NCBI GenBank assembly: GCA_036346255.1
Contig: CM070620.1
Location: 54,980,522-55,044,521, forward strand
Reading direction: 5' to 3'
Source: Ampelocalamus luodianensis
Taxonomy: Eukaryota; Streptophyta; Magnoliopsida; Poales; Poaceae
Length of the DNA: 64,000 nt
This document shows positions 60,737 through 64,000 of the stretch, in pieces. The notes beneath the pieces were generated by a model. It was not told where the DNA came from and did not search any database. It saw only the letters and a program-made list of their open reading frames with translations. A program made the translations under genes and the position numbers. Each line of letters starts with the position of its first letter. The first letter of the stretch is position 1.

Positions 60737-63700
60737 TCTGATTAGTATCGAGGCGGGTGTAGGTCCGTGGTGACTAGATATAAAAAAATTGCTAATGTTA
60801 ATCAACTTAAAAGTTTGACACACCGAGCACGATGGGATGGGGATGGGTCAATCTTTGCATTTACGTTCCGTTATATCGTTTTGATTATTGCGATATGAAT
60901 TGAGTTTGGCTGCTTATTAATTAATTATTATGATTATTATGAGTGGGATTAGTCGTTGTTGAGAGGTTAAGGTCGTGGTTGTGACCTGGGCTTTACAGTT
61001 ACACCACCATTCGTGGAGTGGGTATAGAGAAGTGCTACCCGAATATCTTGAAATGCAGTGTCGATAAGCGAGAATCTTTAGAAGAGTTGCTCTCTTCCCG
61101 AATTTGAATTTGGTCAACTCTTAACGGTTGCGATTGATGGGTTTCTTTGAAATGTTTGGAGTATTTCCTTTGGCTTAATTTGCTCGTAAATCAATTATTG
61201 TTTTTCCCAACCATTGAGTTATTCTCGCGATTGGTGAACTTTGCTAATTGTTAAGATTGACTTTTGTAGTGTTGGTTTTGTTTTCTTATTGGAAAGCTTG
61301 ACCTATTTATTAAACGATGTGTTTGGTTAATGAAAGTTTCCTTTTGCAAGTCCTTTAGTTCATGAAGGCTTTGACTCAACGTATCACTCTTGGGTATTTT
61401 GAGCGTTGAAGATTAATGGTTGTGTTATGAGTTTCAAGTTGAGTCCATGATGTGTGCATGATCGATCTTAACTAAGGTCCTTATCAAAGAAAGTTGAATA
61501 AGTGGAGGTTGTCCTTTGGTGGTTCTTGATGAGTCGTGACTATGAGTACGACAATAATTAGTTGGAATCAATAGAGTTATTAAGAGGTGTGGTATTTTGA
61601 TGAATTGGTGCGATCGTTAGGATTGTGGAATCGGTAGAATTATTGGATAGCATGGAGTAATGTATCTCTATGGATTAGCTTACCCATTAGTGATGGTTAT
61701 GTTAAGAATGTGTTTGAGCGATGCTTTAGAGGATATCAGTTGGAAATTTTAGTAAACTAGTTACTTGATGATCATACATAATTGCTAGATTGAAACGTGT
61801 ATATTAGATTAGGCGAGCGTTGAGGTAGCATGTTGTGAAACCTCTGTTATCAAAGCGATAAGATTATTAAATGTTGACTTTGTGTTTATAGATGGTTATG
61901 TGACTACAAGCGAGTAGGACCCTATTTGTGTACATGATACATACAATTGACAAATGTTAATGACAGTTGGAGCGGGTGTGAGTAACACTAATGGTTGAGT
62001 GGATGAATGAGTAAGTGGCCTCGATAGTGTGCTTTGCGAAAGTATCATTTGATAGTATGAACTAGTTAAAATAGGTTTGTTTCAACCTTTGGCTTGTGTT
62101 TCTTTTGGAGAAATTTATGATGGGATAAGAGGCTATGATGAGTCTCACTAAGAGTGTATTATTACATTACTAATGTGATTGTCGTGAGGATTATGATGAT
62201 AATATTGAATGTTTTGTATAAAGGACCGATCGCTCTTGGATGTTGATTAATTGAGTATGTGCTTGTAAATACTTATGTGATTTGGAGAGGAAAATAGGTA
62301 GCAACTAGATCTCATAATGAAACTAGTCGATACAAGAATGGTTGGAGTACAACTATTGTGTGCTGAAGTTTGGTGTTGAGCATTACTAAAAGTTGCAATG
62401 ATATGATGTAATAGGAGGCTTATGCTCATCTAATTGTGAATTAAATGGTTGATAATGTGACCTTGATGAAAGGGTTATGGTAGGAGCTTTTCAATTGTTT
62501 AGTAGACCCCTTCTAAGTTTAAGAGGTTGATGTATTGATGTTGTATGGTTTTGGTATACACTCGTTTTGAAGATGGGATGAAAGGATAGTATGGGAACTT
62601 TTGGTGAAACTTTGGGGCTTTCTAATGGAATAGTTGATGATAAAGATTCGTGTGTAGAGTATATTATTCTTGATGTTAGTAAGATTATCCGCAAGAAGTT
62701 GCGACTTGAGTTATGTGGTGATTGAGTTTGTTTGAGCAAAGTGACATGTTGAAAGATTTATTTGGTTCCTTAGTAGTACCTGTGATTTGGGTTTTAAGAG
62801 TTTTCCCTAATTCTAAAAGCGTGTTTTATTCTCGTCGAGGTTTGATATTCTCGATTGTGGAAGTGCGCCTCAACTTTGATCATATCTTTTGGTTTTGAGA
62901 ACGCTTTATCGATTGTTTCTCTTGATCTTGTAACTCTGTAAGTGGTAACGTTTTATTTTGTCTTGAGATTTATTTCTATTTGCCGCTTCTTCTAAGAAAG
63001 GGTTAACCGATCCAGTATCGTAAAGTCTCGTAGGTGGTGTTTTGGCATCTAGACAAAGGTGGACTAGTAGATGGTTTGGTGAACCCTTAGGTGTCAGGTT
63101 GTCTGAGAGGCCTGGAGTAATAAATCGATTTATTAGAATAATCCTTGGAGAGGATTTGAGTTAAAAAGAATATTTGTCTTTAGAGCTAACAGATTTCGTT
63201 GTCGCAACTAGTAGGACCTATAGCGAGATGTAGTCCAAGATTTGGTGTTCTTTTTGACCGAGCATTAGAATTAGCAAATATGGAAATCTGGATCAATTTA
63301 TTAGAGTATCACAATTTGGTAGTATTGCGAGGCTATGAGAGTTAAACTTGATGATGTGGTTTAATGAGAGTGTGATTATAAAGTAATCGAATCGTCATGT
63401 CAATTAATGGGATAATGGAAAATGTTGAGTAATGTCAAGAGTGATTTGGCTCTACATGTGTAATCTTCTGAGAGTTATAATCCTTGTAATGGTTAACTGG
63501 TCAAGAAAATATTTTCATGATGATTTTAATGAGTGAGTATGTTGGAATTGTGGGTTTATAGGAATTAATATGAGAATTTCGTTGCAAGAGTCTTGGAGGT
63601 TAAATTTGGGCTTTGCATTGTTGTGCTAGAACTTTGAACGCCCATTGATAATGTGAAAAAGTAGTATAAGGGTGGATTTCGAACAGTGGGATGGTCATTG

Positions 63701-64000
63701 ATAGAAATATTTTTATGAAATACATGAGAATATGTGATGTGAATTCGAGTTGTCCATTCTTGAGGATTGAGGTAACGTGATTACGTGTGAAGATCCATTT
63801 TGGGATGCATCGAAGATATCTATCAAAGTAATTATGTCAATAAAGAAATTCGGTTAGAGAATGTTTTGTGAGATCTTGAGTCCCTTTTCAAAGGTGTTGA
63901 CAAGGTGTTTTGATTTGGGTTTGGCGTTGAGATCGCCAAGTTAATAGTAACAAGTTAGTGTTGTGCGATGATTGGGATTGCATAACTTGAGGAAAATTTT
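60737..64000 (+). mobile_element. internal region of element E, non-coding, continues past the window
   Basis: Closely follows 1122-4400 of element A, with scattered one-base differences and a few short gaps. No gag or pol motif is seen in any frame. A degenerate primer-like site lies at about 60740-60752. The remainder of the element is beyond the right edge. Confidence 0.78.

Overview
This is a piece of plant nuclear genome, most probably from a grass with a repeat-rich genome. It has one recognisable host gene, with spliced exons, set in nested LTR retrotransposons, a minimal gypsy derivative and a small Helitron. There are no bacterial or organellar features and no tRNA, rRNA or CRISPR array that I can see. 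Grass origin is inferred from the element types and a GC-rich, CT-rich candidate first exon; the species is not determined.

Layout. 1-7800: right part of an ORF-less LTR element (A) with 2.5 kb LTRs; a second member (E) enters at 58267 and runs off the right edge. 7801-18090: host DNA with a 262-bp Helitron (8047-8308), a decayed copy of part of the neighbouring gene (about 8888-9012), a 1205-bp gypsy deletion derivative with perfect target duplication (9683-10887), and a Sec14-nodulin phosphatidylinositol transfer protein gene in 14 coding exons on the minus strand (15139 to 11287). 18091-32569: element B, a complete minus-strand Ty3/gypsy chromovirus-type element with 4.68-kb LTRs and a gag-pol broken by many frameshifts. 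32570-33616: host DNA resuming after B. 33617-46029: element C, a plus-strand relative with a 4.8-kb 5' LTR; its gag holds a complete 4.93-kb solo LTR (TSD CCCCG) and its RT is cut by another LTR. 46030-58266: LTR pieces D, F and H around a fragment (G) of a different gypsy lineage.

The most unusual structure is a row of seven consecutive short hairpins in about 200 bp of the LTR of the ORF-less family. It is present in all three LTR copies here, with a recurring GRTCCCC lead-in and several substitutions that keep the stems paired. Other points of note: a perfect 12-bp palindrome with a conserved neighbourhood in seven long-LTR copies; a roughly 30-bp minisatellite of about 30 degenerate units in one LTR; LTRs whose TATA box lies only 1 kb in, leaving about 3.8 kb of transcribed LTR; premature stops that fit C-to-T change at CG/CHG-type sites; and recurrent single G/C deletions, including two inside the host gene and one at the same protease codon of two separate elements, which suggest consensus error at methylated cytosines.

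All similarity statements come from reading the sequence by eye; no alignment or database search was run.
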